34,423 nt of DNA from Rhodovulum sulfidophilum (GTDB taxonomy: Bacteria; Pseudomonadota; Alphaproteobacteria; Rhodobacterales; Rhodobacteraceae), in the NCBI GenBank assembly GCA_003241785.1, contig QFPW01000028.1:1-34423 (forward strand), read 5' to 3'. The translations under genes were made by a program, and so were the position numbers. Every line of letters starts with the position of its first letter. Position 1 is the first letter of the stretch. Under the pieces are notes generated by a model that was not told the origin of the DNA, searched no databases, and saw only the letters and a list, made by a program, of their open reading frames with translations. Shown in pieces: positions 22,229 to 31,070 of this stretch.

Positions 22229-23686
22229 TCAACTCGAGGGCTTGATGGCGGGCGGCTGCCAGGAGCCGTCGAGGATCGGTTCCTCACCCCAATACGCGCG
22301 GATATAGAGCGAAAAATCGCCGTCCGGCGAGGGCAGCCAGTTCGCCTCCGGTTTGCCCTCGGGCTGCTCCTTGCCGACGTAGATCGTCAACGACCCGTCC
22401 TCGTTCTTCACCAGATTCGTGCTCTTGGTGCCGACCGAGTACCGGTTGAGCGCGTTCGGGGTGAAGAGGTGGTACTGATCGTAGAGGGTAAGCGACCAGA
22501 AGCCCTTGACTGGCGGCAGCTCGCCCGCCGGGAAGGTGACCTCGTAGCTCTTAGCGGAGTTCAGCTGGCCACCGTCGATGTCGCGATCGGTATAGAAATA
22601 CTGCGTTTCGGTCGGACGATTGTCGAGCAGGTTCGAGCGCGCCGTGCCGGTGCGGTCGTAATAGTCCACACCCCATTCGGCGTTGTGCAGCGAGCGGTGC
22701 CAGTTGTTGCCGGCCGGCTTACCGTTGTGCTCCCAGCTCAGGAAATCGGCGATGACCTCCTTGTCAGTTGCGACCGCCTCGGCGTCGATGATCTTCTTGA
22801 TCTCGGGATTTTTGACGGCGAGATCGAGCAGCCAGCGAAACTGGGCGTAGAGCGCCTCCTCGCCCGGCAGCGGCGGTACGCGGTCCATGACATGTCCGAG
22901 CTGGTCGAAATACTTCTCCGGCACGATCCACCGGACCTCGCCGCCGCCTCCCTGGTCGGGGTTGGGGATCTCGGGGAGCTTGCTCCACTCGATCGTCTTC
23001 ATGGTTCCGTCGAATTCGGTCAGCGGATAGGCGACGATCTGGTCGATGAGCGGCTGGATCGCCGCGCGGTCCTCGGCGGTGTCGTCCATGAAGACGCGGG
23101 GCACGATGTTGCCGAGCGCGGTCGAGGACTGTACGACGCCGGTGATGCCCTCGGGCACCTCGCCATCCCAGTTCGGGCCGACCAGCAGGTAGAAACCGGG
23201 CTTGGTGCCATAGGGTTTGCCAAGCTCGCCGAACTGGTCGGTGCGCTGGTCATAAGCGGCGTAGACCCAGAAGCGGTCGCCGAAATCGGGCACCTGGACC
23301 ACCGCCGGCTGGGCGTCGAGATCGAAATAGCCGAGACCGTAGACCACGTCCTGGTTCGGGCAGGCGATGAAGCGCTGGTTCGGTTCGAGATAGTCGTGCA
23401 GCATTCCGAGTTGGCCAGCCGGCGCCACCGGGACGATGCCGCCCAGCAGACCCGGCTTCGGCGCCTTGGTGATGGTGTCGAAGCGGTTCTGCATGTTCAC
23501 GAGCGGCCAACCCCAGATGTAGGCCATGCGCGCGATCGCCTGGACATAGGAGGCCTGCGGCGTGACCTCGGCCGAGGGAACGTTCAGGTGGGAGAACGTG
23601 ATCTTCGGCTGCGTCTGAGCGAAGGCGGGCGACATGCCGGTGAGACTGGCGCCCAGCAGCAGGGCGGTGACGGACGACTTCAGCAT
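22229..23686 (-). CDS. Exported DUF1254/DUF1214 protein (first copy)
   Basis: A 485-residue protein with a signal peptide (MLKSSVTALLLGASLTGMSPAFA, cleavage after residue 23). The N-terminal DUF1254 part includes ARMAYIWGWPLVNMQNRF and NQRFIACPNQDVVYGLGYFDLDAQPAVVQVPDFGDRFWVYAAYDQRTDQFGELGKPYG. The C-terminal DUF1214 part includes FWSLTLYDQYHLFTPNALNRYSVG and the ending ANWLPSPDGDFSLYIRAYWGEE. The family is common in proteobacteria and has no agreed function; a periplasmic location is predicted. The pattern FWSLTLYD and NWLPAP is shared with the neighbouring copy, but the two differ widely elsewhere, so they are paralogues and not a recent duplication. It is the last gene of the AraC-linked operon. 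Confidence 0.9.
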   Translation of the reverse strand: MLKSSVTALLLGASLTGMSPAFAQTQPKITFSHLNVPSAEVTPQASYVQAIARMAYIWGWPLVNMQNRFDTITKAPKPGLLGGIVPVAPAGQLGMLHDYLEPNQRFIACPNQDVVYGLGYFDLDAQPAVVQVPDFGDRFWVYAAYDQRTDQFGELGKPYGTKPGFYLLVGPNWDGEVPEGITGVVQSSTALGNIVPRVFMDDTAEDRAAIQPLIDQIVAYPLTEFDGTMKTIEWSKLPEIPNPDQGGGGEVRWIVPEKYFDQLGHVMDRVPPLPGEEALYAQFRWLLDLAVKNPEIKKIIDAEAVATDKEVIADFLSWEHNGKPAGNNWHRSLHNAEWGVDYYDRTGTARSNLLDNRPTETQYFYTDRDIDGGQLNSAKSYEVTFPAGELPPVKGFWSLTLYDQYHLFTPNALNRYSVGTKSTNLVKNEDGSLTIYVGKEQPEGKPEANWLPSPDGDFSLYIRAYWGEEPILDGSWQPPAIKPSS

Positions 23687-23714
23687 GATGGAACCCCGTT
23701 AGGAGGGAGAAGGG

Positions 23715-23748
23715 CACCCCGGCGCGGCGGACGGCGCGCGTCGGGGTG
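23715..23748 (-). repeat. Stem-loop between the two DUF1254 genes
   Basis: CACCCCG (23715-23721) and CGGGGTG (23742-23748) form a 7-bp stem, with GCGC/GCGC able to pair inside. It occupies most of the 77-base gap between the two DUF1254 genes. It may attenuate transcription or protect the upstream mRNA segment so that the two proteins are made at different levels. Confidence 0.4.
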
Positions 23749-23763
23749 AGAGGCTGGCGGCGA

Positions 23764-25296
23764 TTAGTCGATCTTGTCGAAATCGCCAGGCTTCCAGCTC
23801 AGGTCGATCGCCGGCTCTTCTGGCCCATAGAGCCGCAGGATCGCGAAGAAGCCGCGCCCCTCCGCCGTGGGCAGCCAGTTCGCCTCGTGCCCCTCGGGCG
23901 CCTTCGGGCCGATCCAGAGATCGGTCGAGCCGTCGGCGTTCTGGACGGGCTTGTCGCGCGAGCCGAGCGAGGGGAAGCGCCTCGCCTCGGTGGCGAGACC
24001 CGAGGCGTTCGCCGCCTCGTAGAGCGTGAGCGACCAGAAAAGCTTGGCGGGGATATCGGCTGGCAGCGTCAGCTTATAGGTGGCATCGCCTGAAAGCGGC
24101 GCGCCCGCGCCGTCCTCGAAAGCTATCTGATAGGCCGCTCCCTGGCCCGGCACCTGGCTGACCATGCCCGGGCTGATCGAATAGTAATCGGTGAAGAACC
24201 ACGTCCGCGCATCGACCGCCGTGTAACCGTGCGCGACGTCGCGGAAGGAGAGATCGAGGGGCTTCTCCTTGCCCGGAAACGCCATGTTGTTGACGGGGTT
24301 TACCCATTTCCGGTCCGGCCAGACCAGATAGGACGTGTCGCCGACGCCGTTGGAGAGGCCGATGACACGGCTCATCCTGTAGCCGACCGTCGCCGCCGCG
24401 TCGAGCATCGCCCGCGTATGCGCGTCCGGCGCGAAGGGGACGCCCGCGACCAGGCCCATGCTCGCGAGGATGCCGAGCCCATCGGGGCCGGCGAGATGCT
24501 CGCCTTCCTTGTCGACGAGCCATTTCAACTGATCGAAGGCCTCCGCCGTCGAGCGGGGCAGCATGTTCGCCGGCACGCCCGAGGCGTCGGGGAAGACCAT
24601 CGCTTTCCGGTCGGCCTCGGGCAGATCCAGCGGGTAGATCTTCGTCCGCTCGAGATGCGCGACCGCCGGCGCGAGATCGTTGGGATCCTCGTAGAAGCCC
24701 CGCAGGAAGACGAAGAGGTTGTTCGTGCCGGAGCGGTAGACGAAGTACCCTTCGGGAACCTCGCCCTCATAGCCCGGAGGCAGGACGAGGAACTTTCCGC
24801 CCTTGCCGTGGTCGGGCCCTGGCAGGCCGACGTCGCCGAAATATTCGCCGCCGTCCACCGGGATCGGCCGCTGCCAGAAGTCGAGCAGGATCCCCTGCAG
24901 CCCCTCGGGCGCCTCCAGCACGACCGGACCCGTCTCGGTCATGTCGACGTAGCTCATGGCGTAAAGTACGTCCGAGTTCGGCGTCGTCACCAGCGTCTTT
25001 GGGTCGAGCCGCTGCTTCCAGATCGGCAGCACGTTGTAGCCCGAACCGAAAACGGCCTCCGAGCCGTACATCATGCCGAGTGTGTTGATGAGCGGCAGCG
25101 CCCAGAGGTAGGCCTGCGTCGCCTGCTGGAAGTCCAGTTCTTGGCGCAGGATTTCCGCCGTCTCGGACGTAGGGCGGTTCTCGACGAAGGGCAGGTCGGC
25201 GAGCGCCTGGAAGCGGGTGTCCTGCGCGAAAGCCGGCGTGGACAGGACCGACAATAGGCCCAGCGCGACCGTGCGCCCAAGAATGTTTCGCTGCAT
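23764..25296 (-). CDS. Exported DUF1254/DUF1214 protein (second copy)
   Basis: A 510-residue protein with a signal peptide (MQRNILGRTVALGLLSVLSTPAFA, cleavage after residue 24). DUF1254 features include QATQAYLWALPLINTLGMMYGSE and TTPNSDVLYAMSYVDMTETGPVVLEAPEGLQGILLDFWQRPI. DUF1214 features include FWSLTLYEAANASGLATEARRFPSLGS and the ending ANWLPTAEGRGFFAILRLYGPEEPAIDLSWKPGDF. It lacks the long acidic segment present in the first copy and has instead a middle part with RMSRVIGLSNGVGDTSYLVWPDRKWVNP. I prefer the ATG at 25296, with AAAGGA 7 bases upstream, over an in-frame GTG 15 bases earlier. Likely periplasmic; function unknown. Confidence 0.9.
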   Translation of the reverse strand: MQRNILGRTVALGLLSVLSTPAFAQDTRFQALADLPFVENRPTSETAEILRQELDFQQATQAYLWALPLINTLGMMYGSEAVFGSGYNVLPIWKQRLDPKTLVTTPNSDVLYAMSYVDMTETGPVVLEAPEGLQGILLDFWQRPIPVDGGEYFGDVGLPGPDHGKGGKFLVLPPGYEGEVPEGYFVYRSGTNNLFVFLRGFYEDPNDLAPAVAHLERTKIYPLDLPEADRKAMVFPDASGVPANMLPRSTAEAFDQLKWLVDKEGEHLAGPDGLGILASMGLVAGVPFAPDAHTRAMLDAAATVGYRMSRVIGLSNGVGDTSYLVWPDRKWVNPVNNMAFPGKEKPLDLSFRDVAHGYTAVDARTWFFTDYYSISPGMVSQVPGQGAAYQIAFEDGAGAPLSGDATYKLTLPADIPAKLFWSLTLYEAANASGLATEARRFPSLGSRDKPVQNADGSTDLWIGPKAPEGHEANWLPTAEGRGFFAILRLYGPEEPAIDLSWKPGDFDKID

Positions 25297-25376
25297 AGCG
25301 GTTCCTTTCACTCCGGGCGTGAACCGATGTCACGCCCTCGAACGACGGGATCGACGCCGAGATAGGCCGGCGCAAA

Positions 25377-26156
25377 TCAGAACTGGAAGTTCACGCCTCC
25401 GTAGATATTCCATTGTTGTTGGCCATCCCCGCGGGTGGCGATGGAGTATTGCGGCTCGAGAAAGACGTTTACCACCGCATCCCCGGTCTTGATGACCTTG
25501 CCGGCGCCGGCGCCGATCGGGATCGCATAGCCGTTCGTCTCAAAGTCATAGGTCCAGACGCCGGCGGAGCGCAGATACCATCCATCACCGAGCTGGTAAA
25601 AGCCGAAGGGCTGCAGCGCCCCGATACTGACATTGGCCCGGTCGTTCTCGCCCGCGACGCTCGCCTGCCACGTCAGGAGGTAGCCCCACTGAAAGACCTT
25701 GCTTCTCGCGTCGAACAGCACATTTGCGAAGCCGAGCGACCACTTGCCAGAGCCGCCCGCGTCTTCGTCCCCCGTGGGCATGGTAAGCTGCGGGCCAATG
25801 CCGAAGCTGACTTCGGGATCGCCCAGGTCGATCAGATACGCGGCGAAGACGTTGAAGTCGCCGAGTCCGGTCGTCTGACCGCCGGTGGGGTCTGGGATCG
25901 TATTGACCGGCACCGTCGCGCGCATCAGCCACTTGCCTCCGAGAGCGGAAACGGGCTGGGCGTAGCGAAGATAGAACTGGTTCGCATCCCGGTCGAGACC
26001 GGTAAGCTCTCCGGTATAGAGCGTCTGGAAATTCAGCGCCGTGGCATTAGCCAACGGGTTGTTCGCCTGCGCGGCGGAATTATCCTGCGCCGTCGCTGGC
26101 ACGACGGAGAGCGCGAGAAGGGCTGCGAAGCCACCCTGGATCGTTGCGCGGATCAC
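25377..26156 (-). CDS. Exported outer-membrane beta-barrel-like protein
   Basis: A 259-residue protein with a signal peptide (cleaved after about residue 23, VVPATA-Q) and a body of alternating hydrophobic strands: QFYLRYAQPVSALGGKWLMRATVPV, GLGDFNVFAAYLIDLGDPEVSFGIGPQLTMPTG, WSLGFANVLFDARSKVFQWGYLLTWQASV, ending in WNIYGGVNFQF. A C-terminal Phe after alternating aromatic residues is the usual outer-membrane barrel signal. The type resembles small porins in the MetA/phenol-degradation outer-membrane group. The GTG at 26156 is chosen because GAGGGAGGG lies immediately upstream and the signal peptide begins there; upstream in-frame ATG at 26192 would spoil the signal peptide. It follows the AraC gene by 58 bases. 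Confidence 0.8.
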   Translation of the reverse strand: MIRATIQGGFAALLALSVVPATAQDNSAAQANNPLANATALNFQTLYTGELTGLDRDANQFYLRYAQPVSALGGKWLMRATVPVNTIPDPTGGQTTGLGDFNVFAAYLIDLGDPEVSFGIGPQLTMPTGDEDAGGSGKWSLGFANVLFDARSKVFQWGYLLTWQASVAGENDRANVSIGALQPFGFYQLGDGWYLRSAGVWTYDFETNGYAIPIGAGAGKVIKTGDAVVNVFLEPQYSIATRGDGQQQWNIYGGVNFQF

Positions 26157-26214
26157 CTTTCCCTCCCTCGGCCCGGAATTCGTCCAAGCCATATCGGGGA
26201 GCGCCGCCCGCGCG

Positions 26215-27201
26215 CTATGCAGTTTGTGCCAGAATACGCCTCCGGCGACGCGCTAGGGTCTCAGATGGCAGCTCGCCGAAGAGTTCGCGGTAGCGCCCGG
26301 CGATCCGGCCGAATTCACCCATCCCCCAGCGGGTCGCGGCCATCGTTACCGTGCAGCTCGCCTCGGCCTCGGCAGCCAGGTCGTAGCGGAAGCGGTGCAG
26401 CCGTAGCCGGCGGACATAGGCCTGCGGCGTTTCACCGACCATGCTCAGAAAGGCCCGGTGCAGGCTCCGTCGCGAGGTGGAAGCCGCCGCCGCCAGGGCT
26501 TCGACCGGGATCGGTGCGTCGAGATGCTCCTCGATGTAGCGTCGCGCCTGGGAAAAGATGCGGGCGTGGGCCCCCTGCTTGGCGGCGGTGGAGACCACCC
26601 GGGGCTCCCTTCCGTAGAAAACGGCGGCCATCCGCCGCATCAGTCGCAGCGCTTGGGCGAGATCCTCGGGACGCACGGGCGCGCCGGGCTCATGGAGCAG
26701 GTCGAAGGTGTGGGCGATCGCCGCCGTGATGCCCGCGGGCGCCATGCGGGGATGCACACCCGATCCGGAGACGCGCGGATGGTCCAGCACGCGATCCTCC
26801 CACGCCGCCTCCGCCTCGAGTCGACCGGGATCCATCGTCGCGGACACATAGAGCGAGTCCGGCATATAGAGCGAATGATGCTCGTCGCCCGGCAAGAACA
26901 GCCCGAGGTTTCCCGAGGTGACCTCGCGGTGCCAATGCCAGGTCCCGGAGGGGAGGCGAAGGCCGATCCCGATGGTGACCTTGTCGAGAGACAAGGGACC
27001 CGACATAGCGACCCGCGCCCCGAGCCGGCCACTGGTGTAGAGCACCCCGTCCTCCTCCGCGAAGGCGAGGCCACTGGAGAGCGATCCTCGGGACATCTGA
27101 GTTGCTCGCAGGCCTGCGCCCCGCACGGCATCGCGCAGGTCCTCGATCCAGCGGACCGGAACTACGCGCCAAGGGCTATCGGGAAGGATGTCGGGCGCCA
27201 T
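26215..27201 (-). CDS. AraC-family transcriptional regulator
   Basis: A 328-residue regulator with a C-terminal double helix-turn-helix (about residues 215-320): ARRYIEEHLDAPIPVEALAAAASTSRRSLHRAFLSMVGETPQAYVRRLRLHRFR and a second helix pair in VTMAATRWGMGEFGRIAGRYRELFGELPSETL. The N-terminal half is an effector-binding region with segments like GIGLRLPSGTWHWHREVTSGNLGLFLPGDEHHSLY, of unknown ligand. The C-terminal domain resembles EutR/FeaR-type members. It is first in a run of four same-strand genes, so it probably controls the outer-membrane protein and the two DUF1254 genes downstream, and perhaps itself. Confidence 0.9.
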   Translation of the reverse strand: MAPDILPDSPWRVVPVRWIEDLRDAVRGAGLRATQMSRGSLSSGLAFAEEDGVLYTSGRLGARVAMSGPLSLDKVTIGIGLRLPSGTWHWHREVTSGNLGLFLPGDEHHSLYMPDSLYVSATMDPGRLEAEAAWEDRVLDHPRVSGSGVHPRMAPAGITAAIAHTFDLLHEPGAPVRPEDLAQALRLMRRMAAVFYGREPRVVSTAAKQGAHARIFSQARRYIEEHLDAPIPVEALAAAASTSRRSLHRAFLSMVGETPQAYVRRLRLHRFRYDLAAEAEASCTVTMAATRWGMGEFGRIAGRYRELFGELPSETLARRRRRILAQTA

Positions 27202-27601
27202 TGCAAATTACACGATAAGACCTCTTGGAGTATTCCATGAGAACCGGCCGACTGTCTATTCTTCCGGTCGATGGGCTCATCGTGCTGCCCGGGCATCGGA
27301 ATAGCCTATGGATTCGCGGAATATGATGCCTCATCCGCCTGGAGAGGCATCACTTAAAACAGCTTGGCTTCTCGGCGTGTCGGAGCGCCAGGTCGGGTTG
27401 CCAGTGCTATGGCACAGCTGGGCCCGGTGTCTGGCACATGGATAGGACGGCTATATCTCCTTGGCCATCCCCGCTAACGCTCAGCACTCCTGTGACGATC
27501 AATGGCGGCTCCCGCCACACCTCGAGATCCCGCTTCCGATACTGCTTGGTTAAGGATGCGCCCCCCGGGAGGTAAGTCGGTTTCGCCCGGATGAACATAT
27601 G
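27202..27601. other. Gene-free junction between the AraC operon and the conjugation remnant, with one hairpin
   Basis: No gene is recognised. TGATGCCTC (27324-27332) and GAGGCATCA (27344-27352) form a perfect 9-bp stem 123 bases before the AraC start and could be an operator or a terminator. A 63-residue minus-strand frame (27407-27598) shows no family resemblance. The segment is less GC-rich than its flanks and probably contains the join between host sequence and the inserted element remnant. Confidence 0.4.
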
Positions 27602-28027
27602 TCGGCGCGGATCACCGCCGCGTTGGCGTCGAGCATCGACTGGAGTTCGGCGCGGGACCGGTCGGCCTCGCGCGCGCTCATCGACCGCAGTCCCGCCTCG
27701 AGCGCGGCGAGCCGCGCCGCGGTCTCGAAGCCTCCCTGCTCTGGTGCCGCGCGCATCGGCAGGTCGGTGCTGAGCGGCGGCGGTGGCGCGATCGGGGGGG
27801 CGTCGCGCGGGATCTCGGTCGAGAGGCCGGGTGGGGGCGCCCTCTCGCGCTGCATCTTCTCCGCCTCCGACGTGCCGCGGCCGAGCAGCGTGCGCGTCTG
27901 CGCCGGCGCGAAGGAAGGCGGTCTTCCGGCCCGCGACATGGTAGTTCGGATCGCGCGGCGAGCGCCTGGTTCCGCGCCGCCTTCGCCCGGTCCTGCCCGT
28001 AGCTGCGCTGGCCGGTGTAGACCGTCA
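27602..28027 (-). pseudogene. Frameshifted remnant of an unidentified conjugation-associated gene
   Basis: Right after the VirB4 homology stops, three frames in turn give one continuous-looking protein. First YTGQRSYGQDRAKAARNQALAAR, then DPNYHVAGRKTAFLRAGAD, then RTLLGRGTSEAEKMQRE followed by a proline-rich stretch with PPIAPPPPLSTDLP and a helical end with ALEAGLRSMSAREADRSRAEL. At least two single-base frameshifts separate the parts. I do not recognise the family; the proline-rich linker and coiled-coil-like end would fit a type IV secretion or mobilisation protein. It is joined to the truncated virB4 fragment by a deletion. Confidence 0.5.
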
Positions 28028-29021
28028 TGTTGGCGCGGGTCTGGGCCGCCGCTTCGTCGAGCCCGGCCGCGTCGCGGGCGAAGATCGCGACCGTGGCGTG
28101 GTGCAGGCCGAAGCCGACCCGGCCCGAGGCGAGATCGTCGGCGGCGCCCATCTGCCGGGTGACGCGCCGGATCCGCGCCAGCGCGTCGACCTGCTCGATC
28201 GGGGTGAAGCTTTGCGTCACGACGCTGTCGAAGCCGAGGTCGAAGGTGTCGAAGATCCCGGGATGGATGCTGGCGGGATAGGCCTTGAGCGAGAAGACAG
28301 CGCCATGGCGCAGGTCCTCGGTCGAGGCACCCGGCACCACGAACCGGTCGCCGGCGAAAGCGGCGCTCGAGGATGCGACGAGATCGGCGAGCGGGCGGAA
28401 GCTGGCTGGCGCTGGCATCGGCTCGTAGCGGCCGGTAACCAGCGCCGAGAGCAGCCCGAGCCAGCGGCCGTCGGCGAGCGTGAGCCGCTCGGGCCGGGTC
28501 ACCGACAGCGTCTCGGCCAAGAAGGCCACCACCTCGTCGAGCCGTTCGATCCGCCGCGTCAGCCGGTGACCAGCGCCGAAGAGCTTTCCTGCGATGCCGA
28601 GCAGCTTCGGCGGGCGGAGCGTCACCGTGACGAAGGAGCGGCGCTCGCGCAGGTCCATCGTTCCCAGCGCCGCCTGCCAGCGGCGATCGACTTCGAATGA
28701 GAACGGATCGGCCAGGAGCGGTGGCGACGAGGATGGTTCAGCGCGGGTAGAGATCCGGTGCAGGATGAAGCCGAGATCGAGGCTCGCCTGGGCGATCACC
28801 GACTGCAGCGCCTCGGCGAGATCGGCGACCAGCGCGCTCTCGGCGGTGGCGGCGCCGAGGCCCGCCACCGCGAAGCTCGCCATCAGCTCGCCTTCGCGGA
28901 GCATCAGCACGTCGTCGCGCAGCGCCGTCACATAGGGCAGGTGCGCTACGAGACTCCCGTCCTCGCCGAGCGCGCGCGGCTCGAGGCGACGGCGGCCGAG
29001 GCTCCGGACGGCGTCAAGCAC
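28028..29021 (-). pseudogene. virB4: VirB4/TrbE N-terminal fragment (ATPase domain deleted)
   Basis: The frame opens with a GTG at 29021, overlapping the virB3 stop by 8 bases as in intact virB3-virB4 pairs. About 330 residues match the VirB4 N-terminal domain: LVAHLPYVTALRDDVLMLREGELMASFAVAGL near the start, later SFEVDRRWQAALGTMDLRERRSFVTVTLRPP and AVFSLKAYPASIHPGIFDTF. VirB4 proteins are about 800 residues, with the Walker A and B motifs in the second half. Here homology stops after GLDEAAAQTRANM and unrelated sequence follows, so the whole ATPase domain is lost. It cannot power secretion. Confidence 0.82.
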
Positions 29022-29289
29022 GGTAGGTGATCCCTCGGCCCTTGAACCAGGCGACCGGAAGTGGCGTCCGGGTCAGGCTGACGAAGATCACGTCGAAGAT
29101 CCGCGCGTCCCAGGCGGCGAGCGCGCGCAGCCCGGCGTAGCCGAGCAGCGCGCTCAGGGCGAACCAGACGAAAGACAGCGTGGCGATGAAGCCGCCGAGC
29201 ACCGTCATCGCGAGCACGATGACATACGTGAGAGGCAGCCCCATCAGCGCCACCGGCCGGGTCAGCGCCTGAAGGCAGAGACTCGTCAC
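29014..29289 (-). CDS. virB3: VirB3-like type IV secretion inner-membrane protein
   Basis: A 91-residue protein with two closely spaced membrane helices (about residues 12-55, LMGLPLTYVIVLAMTVLGGFIATLSFVWFALSALLGYA) and a short C-terminal tail, as in VirB3/TrbD. The start is the GTG at 29289, whose GTGA overlaps the upstream small ORF stop. Its stop lies within the virB4 start. It is the only apparently intact member of the remnant, but with VirB4 and VirB1 broken and no other subunits nearby it is unlikely to function. Confidence 0.78.
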   Translation of the reverse strand: MTSLCLQALTRPVALMGLPLTYVIVLAMTVLGGFIATLSFVWFALSALLGYAGLRALAAWDARIFDVIFVSLTRTPLPVAWFKGRGITYRA

Positions 29290-29423
29290 GCGAAGCGGCC
29301 GAGAATGGTCGCCGAGCCGAACAGGATCACCAGGTCGACGCAGATCGAGACCGCGAGGCCGAGGTCCATCCGGCGAAGGTTGTGGGACGGGCCGGCGCGG
29401 GCGGTCGCGATCAGCTTGGCCAT
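29286..29423 (-). CDS. Small 45-residue membrane protein between virB1 and virB3 remnants
   Basis: Start at 29423, overlapping the virB1 end by 13 bases; stop at 29286 overlaps the virB3 start by GTGA. It has one hydrophobic helix near the C-terminus (LGLAVSICVDLVILFGSATILGRFA). By position it corresponds to the virB2 slot (pilin), but it is far shorter than a normal VirB2 of about 100 residues and lacks a signal peptide, so it may be a virB2 C-terminal remnant or a separate small gene. Coding is supported by the tight overlaps on both sides. Confidence 0.5.
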   Translation of the reverse strand: MAKLIATARAGPSHNLRRMDLGLAVSICVDLVILFGSATILGRFA

Positions 29424-30090
29424 TTTAGGACAGTTCCTTGCTTGGGGGTAGAAAACGGTGACGCCGCGCGCCCGAGGTCGACGCGCTCGATCGAGCGCCC
29501 GGTCTCCGCGCGGGCGATCATTGGCGTGGGACCGACAAAATCGGCGGCGACGTGGATCGGCACGGCGACGCCGGACCCAGCACGCTCCTGGTCGGCGGCG
29601 CGCGTGATCCTGGCGACGTAATCGCGGGTCTCGCGGAACGGCGGCACGCCGGTGTAGCGCGTCACCCGATGCGGGCCGGCGTTGTAGGCGGCGAGCGCGA
29701 GATCGACCCGGCCGAAGGCCGCGAGCTGCGCGGTTGAGATACCGCGCGGCGCCACGGAGGTCGGCGAGCGGTCGAACGCGTCCGCGACGCCTAGCGCCAC
29801 CGCCGTCGCCGGCATCAGCTGGCCGAGCCCGCGCGCGTCATTCGGCGAGACCGCGTCGGGATCGAAGCGCGACCCCCGGTCGATCAGCGCCACGAACAGC
29901 CGGGTGAACGCTTCCGCGTCGAAACCCGCGCCGGCGACGCCCGGCGCCTCGGCGAAGGCCCGCGCGACGCCCTCGGCCATTGATTGATAAACCGCCGCGC
30001 GGCCGGTTTCGGCACGGGCGGGCACTGCCCGCCCCGCGCGCCATACATCATAAGACTCATTCTCGGGAGCGGCGGCGGACGAGGGTACGC
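29411..30090 (-). pseudogene. virB1: VirB1-like lytic transglycosylase, inactivated
   Basis: The SLT-fold core is clear: SRFDPDAVSPNDARGLGQLMPATAVALGV, then DLALAAYNAGPHRVTRYTGVPPFRETRDYV. The catalytic Glu expected just before SRFDP (normally xE-S-RFDP) is Gly here (DRGSRFDP; GGG where GAG is expected). Between the two core blocks about 40 bases (29731-29772) are read in the wrong frame: the +1 frame gives DLRGAARYL, the normal family text, so one base was lost and one gained nearby. The 5' end has no start codon supported by homology and runs toward the IS30 element, which probably removed it. The C-terminal tail after the SLT domain is intact to 29411. Confidence 0.78.
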
Positions 30091-30152
30091 GCCAATCTGA
30101 ACTGCGACTTTCGAGATCTGGCAGGATGTTGGAAAGCGCAAGGACATTCTGA

Positions 30153-31070
30153 ATGAAGACGCGCTTCAGCCATCTCACGCTCTCGGATCGTCGCCAGATC
30201 GAACGCTGGCGCCTGGCCCGGAGGAGCGCGACGGATATCGCGGCCCGTCTGGGGCTCCACCGATCCACGGTATTCCGCGAATTGAGGCGCAACCGATATC
30301 ACGACGCCGAGATCCCCGAGCTGAGCGGCTACTGGAGCGTGCCCACCCAGAAGATCGCGCTCAGCCGCCGGTTCCGGCCCCGCGAGCTGGTGCGTCACCC
30401 CGACTTGCGCCACCGAGTCACACGCTGTCTGCGCGCGGGCTGGAGCCCCGAGCAGATCGCCGCATGCGCTTCGAAGCGGCCCCGCTCCGTGTCAGCCAAG
30501 AGACGATCTACCAGTTCATTTATTCCGACGAGGGCCGCGCGGCGGAGTTGTGGCGCCACCTCGCCTCGGGTCGCCGCAAGCGCCGCGGACACCGTCGACG
30601 TAAACAGTCACCACCGAAATTCGCCCCGGAACTCAGCATCCTGTTCCGTCCCGACGCCGTGGCCGGTCGCCGAGAATTCGGCCACTGGGAGGGTGATCCC
30701 GTACTTTTTCGGCAGCGTTCGGTCCGGCGAATGTGACGACGTTGATCGAGCGGGTCAGCAGGTTCCTGGTCGTGCTCAGGAACCCGGAAAAGCGAGCGAA
30801 GCCGATCATCGCCCAGATCGCCGAAGTCCCGCGCCCCCTGCCGCGGGAGCGCGCCGCTCGGTGACCTTCGACCGCGCGTCGGAGTTCGTCGACTGGCCGC
30901 GCCTGCGAGCCGAGGTCGGCGCGCAAACCTGGTTCCGCGACCCCCGGTCGCCCTGGCGGAAAGGCAGCGTCGTGAACGCGAACAAGCGCCTTCGGCGCTG
31001 GATCCATCGTGACACCGACCCCGAGACCCTCTCCCAGGACGACCTCAGGCGGCTCCGCGCCGGCCTCAAC
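30153..31070 (+). pseudogene. IS30-family transposase, multiply frameshifted, interrupted by IS256
   Basis: From the ATG at 30153 the N-terminal helix-turn-helix (LSDRRQIERWRLARRSATDIAARLGLHRSTVFRELRRN) and AGWSPEQIA are in one frame. RVSQETIYQFIYSDEGRAAELWRHL to REFGHWEGDPVLF is in a second, TLIERVSRFLVVLRNPEKRAKPI in a third, and SVTFDRASEFVDWPRLRAEVG to KRLRRWIHRDTDPETLSQDDLRRL in a fourth section. At least three frameshifts are needed. The catalytic Glu is also lost: the block reads GSVVNANKRLRR where GTVENANKRLRR is usual. The text stops at Asn exactly where the IS256 terminal repeat begins at 31071. No intact product is possible. Confidence 0.85.
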
